Shown here: piece after piece, positions 33,430-41,343 of the stretch
Layout: each line of letters begins with the position of its first letter
Position numbering within the stretch: position 1 is the stretch's first letter
NCBI GenBank assembly: GCA_024398955.1
Contig: JAKSIG010000019.1
Coordinates: forward strand, 1-50,166
Direction of reading: 5' to 3'
Length of the DNA: 50,166 nt
DNA from: Fibrobacter sp.
GTDB taxonomy: Bacteria > Fibrobacterota > Fibrobacteria > Fibrobacterales > Fibrobacteraceae
Made by a program: the position numbers and the translations under genes
The notes under the pieces: model-generated
Told to the model about the DNA's origin: nothing
Databases searched by the model: none
The model's input: the letters and a program-made list of their open reading frames with translations, nothing else

Positions 33430-34200
33430 ATGAGCGATACTAAAGTTGAAGATTTAGAAGTAATTGAAGTTCCGCCAGAACTTCGTGGTCTTTCTGACGA
33501 AGAAATAATCCAGCGTTCCGAAAGGGTTTTGCGAGAAGTTTCGGGAAAAAGAAAGAAAGGTGAACGCCGCCCCAGTAAACGAGTTCGCCAGGCCATAAAA
33601 GAACAGAAGGCCCATCAGGAAGCCATGGCCATATTCGGAAATTCGACGCAAGACGGATCTTACAACGCCATTCCCGCAAACAAGGTGGAATTGGTCAAGG
33701 AAGCATTTACTTCCAGGAGCGCAGGATTTTCAACCTTCGACGGCAAGACCATCAACGATATTTACGCCGCAGACAGCTTAAAAAAATACACTGTGGATTA
33801 CAATAGCAAGAGCTTTTTGTCGGCAGCAAACGTTTTCGCCTCATTGAAACGCAATTCTACGGAGCCTTCCGAGTCCACAAAAAATGCAGCTCCAGTAAGA
33901 TCTATGCTGTCAAAAGCACCCGAACCCACCTCGGGCCGCGTGTTGAAGGCCTCTTTTGGGGCAAAGACCGGAGAAAAGCCCAAGGCGGTCATCGTTTCTG
34001 CAGCGGATTTGGCCTTGCAGAAGGCCGAGGAACGGGCCAAGAAGATTCGCGAAGCCCTGCAGGCTAAACGGGCCGGCGCCGCAGCAGCTACTACAGGGGC
34101 CCCCGGAACTACAGCAAACGCCCCAGGAGCAACCAGTGCCCCCGAAGTTCAACCCGTAAAGCGCCCCCGAGGCCGCCCCCGCAAAAACCCAATTGCATAA
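33430..34200 (+). CDS. Basic protein with a C-terminal AT-hook
   Basis: A 256-residue protein with no recognisable enzyme fold. The N-terminal 65 residues are helical and charged (LSDEEIIQRSERVLREVSGK, then KRKKGERRPSKRV). The middle is Ser/Ala-rich. A helix near 190-215 (ALQKAEERAKKIREALQAKR) is followed by an Ala/Pro/Gly/Thr linker and, at 243-253, the sequence VKRPRGRPRKN, a canonical AT-hook that binds the minor groove of AT-rich DNA. It is probably a nucleoid-associated or regulatory DNA-binding protein. No Shine-Dalgarno is visible. A terminator follows directly. Confidence 0.75.
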   Translation: MSDTKVEDLEVIEVPPELRGLSDEEIIQRSERVLREVSGKRKKGERRPSKRVRQAIKEQKAHQEAMAIFGNSTQDGSYNAIPANKVELVKEAFTSRSAGFSTFDGKTINDIYAADSLKKYTVDYNSKSFLSAANVFASLKRNSTEPSESTKNAAPVRSMLSKAPEPTSGRVLKASFGAKTGEKPKAVIVSAADLALQKAEERAKKIREALQAKRAGAAAATTGAPGTTANAPGATSAPEVQPVKRPRGRPRKNPIA

Positions 34201-34207
34201 AGCAGCA

Positions 34208-34240
34208 GGAACCTGAGCCAAAACTCAGGTTCTTTTTTTT
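34208..34240 (+). terminator. Terminator after the AT-hook gene
   Basis: GAACCTGAG (34209-34217) and CTCAGGTTC (34224-34232) form a perfect 9-bp stem, followed by eight T. Confidence 0.92.
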
Positions 34241-34267
34241 GCAAAAAATAGGCTGCATCCCGCGCTA

Positions 34268-34383
34268 TATGCGGGCAGGGTGGGAGCCTGGGGGCGGGGC
34301 TGCGTCCCCGCGCTATATGCAGGCAAGGAATGGTGCTTTTTATGCGGGCTGGGTGGGAGCCTGGGGGCGGGGCCGCGTCCCCG
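34268..34383. repeat. Two direct GC-rich 43-bp repeats, 73 bp apart
   Basis: Copies at 34268-34310 and 34341-34383 differ at only two positions; each begins TATGCGGGC and continues GGGTGGGAGCCTGGGGGC. A CCCGCGCTATATGC segment also repeats near 34259 and 34307. The block is much richer in G+C than its surroundings and has no convincing coding frame. Confidence 0.8.
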
Positions 34384-34394
34384 CCTCCAGAAAC

Positions 34395-34424
34395 AAAAAG
34401 ACCTCTCAAACGAGAGGTCTTTTT
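34395..34424 (-). terminator. Terminator of the tRNA-Cys gene
   Basis: GACCTCTC (34400-34407) and GAGAGGTC (34412-34419) form a perfect stem within A and T runs. It lies just downstream of tRNA-Cys on the minus strand and could work in both directions. Confidence 0.85.
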
Positions 34425-34437
34425 GTTTTACTTTTAG

Positions 34438-34510
34438 AGGCAACGATCAGACTCGAACTGATGAATAAGAGTTTTGCAGACTCGCCCCTTACCAACTTGG
34501 GTACGTCGCC
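34438..34510 (-). tRNA. tRNA-Cys (anticodon GCA)
   Basis: On the minus strand a 73-base cloverleaf folds: acceptor GGCGACG (34504-34510) with CGTTGCC, discriminator U73 (normal for Cys), D-arm with AAGTTGGTAA, anticodon loop CTGCAAA (GCA) on a GAGT/ACTC stem with a C-U mismatch at its base, and T-arm ATCAG-TTCGAGT-CTGAT. CCA is not encoded. Confidence 0.92.
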
Positions 34511-34594
34511 AAAAGTGAACCGCAATATAGGTAATAAACCTGCATCTTTCAAGGGGTACAATCAAACTTTTATGATTTTTTTATTTTTTACCCC

Positions 34595-35128
34595 ATGGAG
34601 AAGCTCTCCCTGAAGGTTCGATTAGGCGCTAGACTGGCCGCACTCTGGTTACGGAGTCTGCGGGTACACGTGCATACGCCGGAGGACTTCGGACCTGGCG
34701 TGCTGGGACTATGGCACCAGGACCTACTGGCAAGTACAGCTGCCTTCAAGGACAGGAACGTCCACGTACTGGTGTCGGAATCTGGAGACGGGGCGTTTTT
34801 TGCCCGATGCGCCCAGCTGCTGGGCTATAAGGTAACCCGCGGATCCGACACCCATGGAGCCACGAATGTTAGACACCTCCTGGATTCCATGAAGGCGGGG
34901 GCGTTTACGGGCATGGCCCTAGACGGCCCCAAAGGACCTGCAAAAAATGTAAAAGCGGGTTCCTTATGGCTTTCTAAGAGCAGCGGTCGCCCTCTTTGGC
35001 TTATAAAACCTAGCTATGGGCTACACATAACCTTAAAAACATGGGATAATTTCATTCTTCCGCTCCCATTGTCATCAATTGACATTCAAATTAAGTATCT
35101 TTGTGATGAAATTAATCCGCCAGAGTAA
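34595..35128 (+). CDS. DUF374 lysophospholipid-acyltransferase-like protein
   Basis: A 177-residue protein of the DUF374 branch of the LPLAT superfamily. It has the H(x4)D motif in GLWHQDLLAST near residue 41, the second acyl-acceptor motif RGSDTHGATNVRHLL and the family signature ALDGPKGPAKNVKAG. Relatives transfer acyl chains in lipid A or phospholipid synthesis at the inner membrane; the exact substrate is not known for this group. It is slightly shorter than the usual 200 or so residues at the C-terminus. The exonuclease gene follows at about 30 bases. A TACAAT -10-like box lies near 34556. Confidence 0.85.
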   Translation: MEKLSLKVRLGARLAALWLRSLRVHVHTPEDFGPGVLGLWHQDLLASTAAFKDRNVHVLVSESGDGAFFARCAQLLGYKVTRGSDTHGATNVRHLLDSMKAGAFTGMALDGPKGPAKNVKAGSLWLSKSSGRPLWLIKPSYGLHITLKTWDNFILPLPLSSIDIQIKYLCDEINPPE

Positions 35129-35160
35129 AATAAAGGATATAGGTAATAAAATTGATTTTA

Positions 35161-35799
35161 ATGCCCCCTAAATTTGTCGCATTCGACTTAGAAACCACTG
35201 GTCTTAACAACCAAAAAGACGAAATCATCGAAATCGGTGCCGTAAAGTTCACCGTTACCGTAGAAAAGGGCCGCGTCGTGCCCAAGCTAGAAAAGGAATT
35301 CGAGACTTTCGTCAAGCCCAACATGCTGATTCCGGCCGAAGCCTCTAACGTGAACCACATTTACGACAAGGACGTGCAAGACGCCCCGCCCGTTGGCGAA
35401 GCCATCAAAAACTTTACCGCCTTCTGCGGCCAGTCTGCCATTCTGATCGCGCATAACGCAAACTTCGACGCAAGCTTCCTACGCGTCGCCTACCAGAAGA
35501 ATCCCCAGATTATCCCCGGCAATCCGGTGATCGACAGCCTGGCAATCTCCAAGGCTATTCTCCCCGAGGCATCGTCCCACAAGTTGGGCATTCTCGCAGG
35601 CATGTTCCAGCGTCGCGAAGAAATCAGCATGAAGATCGAGTCCGACAAGATGCACCGCGCAGTCTACGACTGCCTGATGCTGATGGAAGTCTTTGTCGCC
35701 CTGCTCCGCCGCCGCTTTAAGGAAAAGGACTGGGAAATGGCAACCATCATGAAGAATCTGGAAAAATACAAGGGCATTCCCCAGTTCATCAACAAATAG
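35161..35799 (+). CDS. DnaQ-like DEDDh 3'-5' exonuclease
   Basis: A 212-residue stand-alone exonuclease domain as in DNA polymerase III epsilon. The DEDDh residues are visible: D and E in FVAFDLETTGL (Exo I), D in IAHNANFDASFL (Exo II), and HRAVYDCLMLME (Exo III, H and D). No Hot-protein-binding or polymerase-binding tail is recognisable beyond about 195, so it may be the proofreading subunit or an RNase T/Orn-type relative. The ATG at 35161 (MPPKFVAFD) is chosen; a TTG at 35152 would add three residues. Confidence 0.9.
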   Translation: MPPKFVAFDLETTGLNNQKDEIIEIGAVKFTVTVEKGRVVPKLEKEFETFVKPNMLIPAEASNVNHIYDKDVQDAPPVGEAIKNFTAFCGQSAILIAHNANFDASFLRVAYQKNPQIIPGNPVIDSLAISKAILPEASSHKLGILAGMFQRREEISMKIESDKMHRAVYDCLMLMEVFVALLRRRFKEKDWEMATIMKNLEKYKGIPQFINK

Positions 35800-35872
35800 C
35801 CCATCCCGAAGCCTCCTGCCAGTTGCGGTTCTCGCAATTCTGGAGGGATTATTTTCAGGAAGTATCAGAAAA

Positions 35873-35902
35873 GCTCGCAAGATTCAGCTTGCGAGCATTT
35901 TT
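35873..35902 (+). terminator. Terminator after the exonuclease gene
   Basis: GCTCGCAAG (35873-35881) and CTTGCGAGC (35888-35896) form a perfect 9-bp stem with a 6-base loop, followed by ATTTTT. An additional imperfect hairpin lies at about 35816-35847. Confidence 0.85.
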
Positions 35903-35968
35903 CATTTGCGATTCGTACTTTAAAAAAAAGACAGCTTTGTTTTTATTTCATATAAACACAAAAGACCA

Positions 35969-35993
35969 CCTAACGGAGAATCATTCCGTTAGG
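35969..35993 (-). terminator. Terminator of rpmB
   Basis: CCTAACGGA (35969-35977) and TCCGTTAGG (35985-35993) form a perfect 9-bp stem. On the minus strand a modest T-run (TCTTTTG) follows, 34 bases after the rpmB stop. Confidence 0.7.
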
Positions 35994-36026
35994 CGGACTT
36001 AAATCTAAACTCTACAAGAAATAGAA

Positions 36027-36248
36027 TTAGATGCCGAGTTCGCGAACAACAGCCAGGATACCGCGCTTATTGATAGTGCGGAGACCTGCGCTGGAAACGC
36101 GGAGGGAGACCCAGCGGTCTTCTTCAGCAACATAGAAACGCTTGGTCTGAAGGTTCGGCAGCTGCTTCATCAACTTCTTGCGGTTAGAGTGGGAAACCAT
36201 GTTGCCCACGAGGCCGGCCTTGCCGGTAACTTCACAAATGCGGCTCAT
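36027..36248 (-). CDS. rpmB: Large ribosomal subunit protein bL28
   Basis: A 73-residue basic protein with the bL28 start [20 protein letters not shown], the conserved Asn/Arg/Lys run [13 protein letters not shown] and the C-terminal [18 protein letters not shown]. Only one Cys of the zinc-ribbon type is present. GGAG lies 6 bases before the ATG. It is 68 bases downstream of ispH on the same strand. Confidence 0.97.
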   Translation of the reverse strand: MSRICEVTGKAGLVGNMVSHSNRKKLMKQLPNLQTKRFYVAEEDRWVSLRVSSAGLRTINKRGILAVVRELGI

Positions 36249-36316
36249 AAAAAACTCCGTTGTTTATAACAGAAGCCAATTGTAGAAAAAAAATGGTCTT
36301 CCGTCAAGGTAAAAAA

Positions 36317-37249
36317 TTAATCTTGTAACGCCTTGGGCAGGTTAAATTTGGTCGATTCCACCAATTTCACGAATTTTTCAATCTCTACACCACTGAATTT
36401 TTCTTTAATCCAGTCTACAACTTCCTGGACAAGGACCTCGGGGGCACTTGCGCCACTGGAAATGCCAACGGTTTCTACACCATCGAACCAGTCCAGTTCC
36501 AGATCGTTGACAGAGGCAATGAGATGGCTCTTGATGCCCTGTTCAAGCCCCAATTCCATAAGACGGCTGGAATTGGAGGAATTCTTGGCACCGACCACAA
36601 GAAGCATGTCCACCTTCTGGCACAGATCCAGCACTGCAGCCTGACGGTTGCCCGTGGCGTAGCAGAGGTCACCGGCATCGGGGCCGATGATATTGGGGAA
36701 ACGCTCCTTGAGAGCCTTGATGATTTCGCGAGTTTCCGCCACAGAAAGGGTGGTCTGGGTAATGTAGGCCAGTTCCTTATCTGCAGGAACCTGAACCGTA
36801 GCCACGTCAGCTTCGTTACGAACCAGTGTAATGGCTCCGGCCGGCAACTGTCCCAATGTACCAATAACTTCGGCATGGCCCGCGTGACCGATCATGATGA
36901 TATGACGGCCAGCGGCAAAATGACGCTTGGCACTAAAATGCACCTTCAGCACCAGAGGGCAGCTAGCATCCAGCACCTGAAGTCCACGCTTTTCGGCATC
37001 GGCGTAGATTTCTTCGGCTACGCCGTGGGCGGAAAAAATCACCACGGAACCTGCAGGCACTTCGTCAAGTTCGTCTACAAAAACAACGCCCTTGGACTTG
37101 AGGGTATCCACCACAAACTGATTGTGCACAATTTCGTGGCGCACGTAAATGGGGGTACCGAATTTTTCCAATGCTTTTTCTACCACGTGGATAGCACGGT
37201 CCACGCCGGCGCAGAAGCCTCTAGGAGTTGCGAGAATCACTTTTTTCAT
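36317..37249 (-). CDS. ispH: 4-hydroxy-3-methylbut-2-enyl diphosphate reductase IspH
   Basis: IspH makes IPP and DMAPP in the last step of the MEP pathway and needs an iron-sulfur cluster. The three cluster Cys are readable: in PRGFCAGVDRAI (C13), LDASCPLVLKVH (about C96) and DAGDLCYATGNRQ (about C196). HEIVHN, SAHGV and GHAGHAEVIGTLGQ complete the active site, including the catalytic region TQTTLS. Length of 310 residues is typical. It begins 13 bases after waaA. Confidence 0.98.
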   Translation of the reverse strand: MKKVILATPRGFCAGVDRAIHVVEKALEKFGTPIYVRHEIVHNQFVVDTLKSKGVVFVDELDEVPAGSVVIFSAHGVAEEIYADAEKRGLQVLDASCPLVLKVHFSAKRHFAAGRHIIMIGHAGHAEVIGTLGQLPAGAITLVRNEADVATVQVPADKELAYITQTTLSVAETREIIKALKERFPNIIGPDAGDLCYATGNRQAAVLDLCQKVDMLLVVGAKNSSNSSRLMELGLEQGIKSHLIASVNDLELDWFDGVETVGISSGASAPEVLVQEVVDWIKEKFSGVEIEKFVKLVESTKFNLPKALQD

Positions 37250-37261
37250 GAAGCAGGTTCC

Positions 37262-38467
37262 TTATAGGTTAACCGAAAGAAATTTCAGTAACCGTTCATA
37301 AGAATTTAGAATTTTTTGTCGCTGGGTCTGGAGAGCAGACTTTATTGCGGGGCCGTTGGCAGGGACATTCAGAAAATCAGCGATTCTCCGAGAATCAGCC
37401 ATGGTCGGCACAGGATCTTGAATCTGGAGAAGAGCTCCCGAAGCCAAAAGTTCCGAGGCAGCTTCCTCGGCTCCCTTAGTATAGGGGCCGACAAAAGTTT
37501 GCACTCCCGCGCGCAAGGGTTCCCAGAAATCGTGGACTCCCGGATTCTTGACAAAGGAACCGCCAATCACCGCGATACGACAATCCTGCAGGATCTCGGA
37601 AATGCAGCCAAAACGATTCACAATCGAAACAGCGGATTTTTGGACTTGGGGCCACGTCACGGTCTGAAAGCCCCGAGCCTGAAGAGCTCCGCAAAACAAG
37701 GAAACTTCTTCGAGGCGACGCGGCGCCAAGACAACAGATTTGCGAGCGGCAATGGCAGAAGACGCCAAGGCGCAGAACGAGGCCAATTCTTCTTTGTGGA
37801 AGGAAATGAAAGCCACGTCAACAGGATTACTGGAGACAAGTCGACCAGCAATCGCCCCCGGCGACTCACTGGAATTTGCCTGCGGCGTTTCGCGCGCCCA
37901 TTCCAAAAGTTTCCAGTTTCCGCAATCCTTTTGATGCGCAACGAAGTCCAGCGAACTTAAGTCTACGCCAACAGGATCGCGAAGAATGCGTCCAGAAACG
38001 AGGGCGGTTTTGCGCCCCGCCCTTTTCATGCAGGCTACGTAACCCGGCCACAGCTCATTTTCGCCAAGAACCAGGACTGCGGGGTTCACTCGATCGATGA
38101 ATTTTTGAAGCGTAAACGGGAGGTCTGCGGGAGCAATGGAAATTTCGCACAGTCCATCTGCAATTTTTTCGAGGGGAGCGACAGCTTCGGCTTTTTGAGT
38201 GGTCAGCAGAATTTCGGGACAGCTAGGCCAATCCTTTTTCAGAGTTCGCGCAAGGGACAGAAGCATTTTGCATTCACCCAGGCTAGCCCCATGAAGCCAC
38301 AAGCGCCTCGGTCGAGCATCGGGATTTTTCAAATTGCAATTAACCTTGACCCATGGGCCGCCAAGCCGCTCCCGAATTTTGTACTTACGGTCAAGAGGCG
38401 GAATGCAGGCGCCCCCTCGTGCCACAAGAAACAAAACAAATCTGGCGACAGCAAGAAGCAACTTCAC
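37262..38467 (-). CDS. waaA: 3-deoxy-D-manno-octulosonic acid transferase WaaA (KdtA)
   Basis: WaaA attaches Kdo to the lipid A precursor at the inner-membrane face; its presence shows a Gram-negative envelope. The GT30 start has an N-terminal hydrophobic stretch (KLLLAVARFVLFLVARGG), then WLHGASLGECKML with the catalytic Glu, LTTQKAEA, VLGENELWPGY, and the C-terminal IAVIGGSF and HDFWEPLRAGVQTFVGPYT motifs of the donor-binding half. Length of 401 residues is normal. The start is taken as GTG at 38467, two bases after the stop of the methyltransferase gene and preceded by GGGG; a TTG at 38521 would overlap that gene by 50 bases. Confidence 0.93.
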   Translation of the reverse strand: MKLLLAVARFVLFLVARGGACIPPLDRKYKIRERLGGPWVKVNCNLKNPDARPRRLWLHGASLGECKMLLSLARTLKKDWPSCPEILLTTQKAEAVAPLEKIADGLCEISIAPADLPFTLQKFIDRVNPAVLVLGENELWPGYVACMKRAGRKTALVSGRILRDPVGVDLSSLDFVAHQKDCGNWKLLEWARETPQANSSESPGAIAGRLVSSNPVDVAFISFHKEELASFCALASSAIAARKSVVLAPRRLEEVSLFCGALQARGFQTVTWPQVQKSAVSIVNRFGCISEILQDCRIAVIGGSFVKNPGVHDFWEPLRAGVQTFVGPYTKGAEEAASELLASGALLQIQDPVPTMADSRRIADFLNVPANGPAIKSALQTQRQKILNSYERLLKFLSVNL

Positions 38468-38469
38468 TT

Positions 38470-39117
38470 TTACCCCACAAACTTGCGAGCCATAATTAAG
38501 GCAATTCCCACCACAAGCCAAAGCCAGGTAGAAGCATCCGCCCTGAATGACTCCAGAAAACTGCGGGACCTTCTTTTACCTACAGGAAGGGTTCCGCTTG
38601 TCTCTGCGGGATGTGGATTTTCCGACGCAGCAGGATGCAAATGCGCCGGCATTTTTTTCCCGAGAATTATCCGCGGTAAAAAAGCCGGCGTAACAGCGGA
38701 CCACGTTCTCCATTCATCGCCAAAGCGATTTTCAAGATAACGGTCTTCCATTTTCGACAGGAGGACTTCGAAGGAGATCAACGCAACCACAAAAGGAAGC
38801 GCCAGGAGATCAACGCCAAAGTGCAAGACGACAAAGGCGTAGCCAACGCCTGTATTGGACAGGTAAAGTGGGTGACGAATTTTTGAGTAAAGTCCTTCTG
38901 TTACCAGACGGTCGGCATCATGAGCAAAACCACGGGTATGTTCTCCAATGGTACGACGAGCGGCAATCCTCAAAAGGACCGAAACAGCAAAGACTGCCGC
39001 AGACAAGGGCAGTGCCTCCTCAAGCCAGCGGTCTGTCATGGGGGCACCCGGCAGGAGCAGCATGACAATGGCTAGCGCCCCAAGAATCCAACCGCGATAA
39101 GCGTAGAGAAAATTCAC
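38470..39117 (-). CDS. ICMT/PEMT-like membrane methyltransferase
   Basis: A 215-residue integral membrane protein of the isoprenylcysteine carboxyl methyltransferase fold: TM helices at the N-terminus, then the SAM-binding signature LVTEGLYSKIRHPLYLSNTG (R-HP-Y), a further TM pair, and EDRYLENRFGDEWRTW (E-FG-EW) near the end of the domain. A Pro/His/Ser/Arg-rich segment and a final TM (about 192-210) follow, which is unusual. The acceptor is unknown; bacterial members methylate lipids or small molecules. Start GTG at 39117 has AGAGG 7 bases upstream and overlaps the ABC gene stop as GTGA. It is coupled to both neighbours. Confidence 0.85.
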   Translation of the reverse strand: MNFLYAYRGWILGALAIVMLLLPGAPMTDRWLEEALPLSAAVFAVSVLLRIAARRTIGEHTRGFAHDADRLVTEGLYSKIRHPLYLSNTGVGYAFVVLHFGVDLLALPFVVALISFEVLLSKMEDRYLENRFGDEWRTWSAVTPAFLPRIILGKKMPAHLHPAASENPHPAETSGTLPVGKRRSRSFLESFRADASTWLWLVVGIALIMARKFVG

Positions 39118-40976
39118 GGCAGCACCTCTTTGCAAGAAGAAATGTCTCGGGAAATTTCGTTGCCGGACTGCTCGCCTCGGGTTGTTTCGTTGCCGGACGG
39201 CTCGCCTCGGGTTGTTTCGTCGCGGGATTGCTTGCTTCGGGTTGTTTCGTCGCCGGACTGCTCGCCTCGGGTTGTTTCGTCGCGGGCACTGCCGGAAATT
39301 TCGTCGTCGAAGATCGCCACATTAAAGCGGGATTCCATCTCCGGAGAAAGGACATCGTGACTGACGATGATGACCCACTTGTCCAGCTGTTTGGCGCAGT
39401 CCAGGAACGCAGCGAGAAGAGGCTCGCGGTCTTCAAGTGCGATAGACGCGAAGGGCTCATCCAGAAGTACCGTCTTACTGCGGGAAGCAAGAGACCAGAG
39501 GAGGGCGACGCGGGAGCGCTCGCCGCCGGAGAGGCCAGTCTTGTGGAGCAAAGGGCCGACGTTCGCAAATTGCAGGAAGCGGGAAATCGCGGAATTTTCT
39601 AAAGGCGCAGCGTTGGCCGCAAGGAAGTTCTGTTCGCGGGACATTGCGCCATTCGTCGCGAGATTCGTCGCATGGTTCGTCGCGAGGTTCGTCGCATGGT
39701 TCGTCGCGACACCTGCGGCTTTCAGAAGCTGCAGTAACAGCTGACGGGGCGGCAGTTCAAGATCCTGCGCCACGAAGAAAACGTTACGTTCTGTTCCCGC
39801 GAGAGACGCACTTCGGGTGCCATCGTCCCACTGTTCAAGGCCCGCGAGCAGTCGCAAGAAAGTGGACTTCCCCACCCCATTTTTTCCGCGGACAAGGACG
39901 GGTTTCTCCCGAGACCAGGAAAGTTCAAGGCCCGAAAATACCGGACGTTCGGAACCCTCGTAGTGGAAGGACTTTTTATTCACTTCAATATTTTTTAAAG
40001 TACTGCTTTGTTTATCCTGCAAACCAAATTCCGCAGTTTTTTGGGGCAAGTTTTCGAAGGCGTTTAAAATATCAAGCGCACTCATGAGGGAACGATATTG
40101 GGGCATGACTCGGGCACATTCCTTCACCGGCTTATAGCAAAGAAGTACCGCAGAGCAAAAGAGGACGAGGGCGGAGCCATCCATCCAGCCACGTAGAATA
40201 AGGAACGCGCAAAAACCGAGGACAAGCACCATGGCAAGCACGGAGACCGCTTCGGTAATTTGGGAAATGCCCTGTTTGCGGATGGAGGTTTCTGCCCCGC
40301 GGTCACGGAGTTCCCGGTTGCTTTTCAAGAGGTTGTTGGAAAGAGCAGTCCGTTCGCTGGCAGAACTCCACTGTCTAAAAAGGCGGCGGGCTTGATTCAA
40401 GTCCCCGCGGAAATTGGAACGGTTCCTCAGGAGGAATTCTTCGGCAGGTCCCATCTTGTGAAGTTTTCGCTGGAGGACGCTGACCATCGGGACAATGACC
40501 ACAAAGAGGAATGCGGTCAGCTGCCATGAAATGTAGCACAGCACCGGCAGGAAAACCGCCAGCTGGAGAACAGCCTGCACCGCCTGAAAAAGGACTGCAC
40601 CGTTATTCTGAAAAACTTGGGTCGCCTCGTAGGCGGCTTCTACATTCCGGTCGCCATCGGGAGTGTGAAAAACGCGGGGAGACAAGTTGCGAAGGCAATG
40701 AAGGAACCATGCGGTCACGCGACTGCTGGTGTTATAAAGCCACCGCTCGGAAATTCGCACCTTCTGATAGAGGAAAATCAGGCGAAATGTGGTCAGGCCG
40801 ACCATCAGGACAACCCACAGGGGGAGTGTCACCGGGCCTTCGCCACCAAGGATTTCCATAAAGGACTTTATTCCATAAAGAACAGCTGCATCAGCGCCAC
40901 TAGCCAAAAGCGCCAGGGGCAAAAAGCGGGAAATTCCGCCTAAAAAGGATTTTTTCAGCCATTTTTGAAGGAACAT
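39114..40976 (-). CDS. ABC exporter half-transporter (TM domain fused to ATPase) with in-frame repeats
   Basis: A 620-residue half-transporter with about six TM helices (20-40, 52-70, 130-150, 150-168, 243-262, 268-285) and an ATPase domain: Walker A RGKNGVGKST (363-372), Q-loop VAQD (402-405), signature LSGGERSRVALL (482-493), Walker B TVLLDEPFA (502-510) and H-loop SHD (539-541). Two insertions are unusual: ATNH/ATNL units at 424-442 inside the helical subdomain, and a C-terminal tail of four and a half DETTRGEQSG-type units (566-611). The substrate is unknown; the coupling to methyltransferase and waaA genes suggests an envelope lipid or glycan. Confidence 0.88.
   Translation of the reverse strand: MFLQKWLKKSFLGGISRFLPLALLASGADAAVLYGIKSFMEILGGEGPVTLPLWVVLMVGLTTFRLIFLYQKVRISERWLYNTSSRVTAWFLHCLRNLSPRVFHTPDGDRNVEAAYEATQVFQNNGAVLFQAVQAVLQLAVFLPVLCYISWQLTAFLFVVIVPMVSVLQRKLHKMGPAEEFLLRNRSNFRGDLNQARRLFRQWSSASERTALSNNLLKSNRELRDRGAETSIRKQGISQITEAVSVLAMVLVLGFCAFLILRGWMDGSALVLFCSAVLLCYKPVKECARVMPQYRSLMSALDILNAFENLPQKTAEFGLQDKQSSTLKNIEVNKKSFHYEGSERPVFSGLELSWSREKPVLVRGKNGVGKSTFLRLLAGLEQWDDGTRSASLAGTERNVFFVAQDLELPPRQLLLQLLKAAGVATNHATNLATNHATNLATNGAMSREQNFLAANAAPLENSAISRFLQFANVGPLLHKTGLSGGERSRVALLWSLASRSKTVLLDEPFASIALEDREPLLAAFLDCAKQLDKWVIIVSHDVLSPEMESRFNVAIFDDEISGSARDETTRGEQSGDETTRSKQSRDETTRGEPSGNETTRGEQSGNEISRDISSCKEVLP
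39144..39281 (-). repeat. 30-bp tandem repeats coding a DETTRGEQSG-type tail
   Basis: Four 30-bp units and a partial fifth encode DETTRGEQSG, DETTRSKQSR, DETTRGEPSG, NETTRGEQSG and NEISRD. The length is a multiple of three, so copy changes keep the frame. Located after the ATPase domain of the ABC gene. Confidence 0.9.
39651..39707 (-). repeat. 12-bp tandem repeats coding ATNH/ATNL
   Basis: Nearly five 12-bp units encode ATNH ATNL ATNH ATNL ATN between the Q-loop and signature motif of the ABC ATPase. The 12-bp period keeps the frame. Confidence 0.9.
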
Positions 40977-41053
40977 TGGGTCAAATGTAATTTTTTTTGA
41001 TTCAGCCCCCTTTACAAAATTACAAACCTTACCTATATTTGGCCTACCTAAAC

Positions 41054-41126
41054 GCCTCCATCGTCTAGTGGCCCAGGACTCGGGATTTTCATTCCCGCAA
41101 CAGCGGTTCGAAACCGCTTGGAGGTA
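41054..41126 (+). tRNA. tRNA-Glu (anticodon UUC), copy 1
   Basis: A 73-base cloverleaf: acceptor GCCTCCA with TGGAGGT (first pair G1-U72), TCGTCTAGTGGCCCAGGA D-arm typical of tRNA-Glu, anticodon stem CGGGA/TCCCG around loop TTTTCAT (UUC), and T-arm AGCGG-TTCGAAA-CCGCT. CCA is not encoded. Confidence 0.96.
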
Positions 41127-41132
41127 TTAAGT

Positions 41133-41192
41133 AACTTAGAGTTGATCGCTTGCAGTTCCGTCTGGGCGATGAAACGAGATCAAAACTAAGTT
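41133..41192 (+). other. Structured spacer between the two tRNA-Glu genes
   Basis: The 76-base spacer folds into a long hairpin: AACTTAG and TTGATC (41133-41147) pair with GATCAA and CTAAGTT (41178-41192), with a further CGC/GCG pairing inside. It may guide processing of a tRNA-Glu dimer transcript; that is inference. Confidence 0.5.
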
Positions 41193-41202
41193 TAAAACAT
41201 AC

Positions 41203-41275
41203 GCCTCCATCGTCTAGTGGCCCAGGACTCGGGATTTTCATTCCCGCAACAGCGGTTCGAAACCGCTTGGAGGTA
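41203..41275 (+). tRNA. tRNA-Glu (anticodon UUC), copy 2
   Basis: Identical over all 73 bases to the copy at 41054-41126, including the G1-U72 wobble pair and the lack of an encoded CCA. It is followed at once by a terminator, so the two genes form one transcript. Confidence 0.96.
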
Positions 41276-41276
41276 T

Positions 41277-41310
41277 AAGAGAAGCTCAACCGAAAGGTTG
41301 GGCTTTTCTT
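41277..41310 (+). terminator. Terminator of the tRNA-Glu pair
   Basis: AAGCTCAACC (41282-41291) pairs with GGTTGGGCTT (41296-41305) around a GAAA tetraloop with one wobble, extended by AAGA/TCTT. Confidence 0.85.
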
Positions 41311-41343
41311 ATAACCGCCACAGAGGTATAAAAAGACAAAAAA

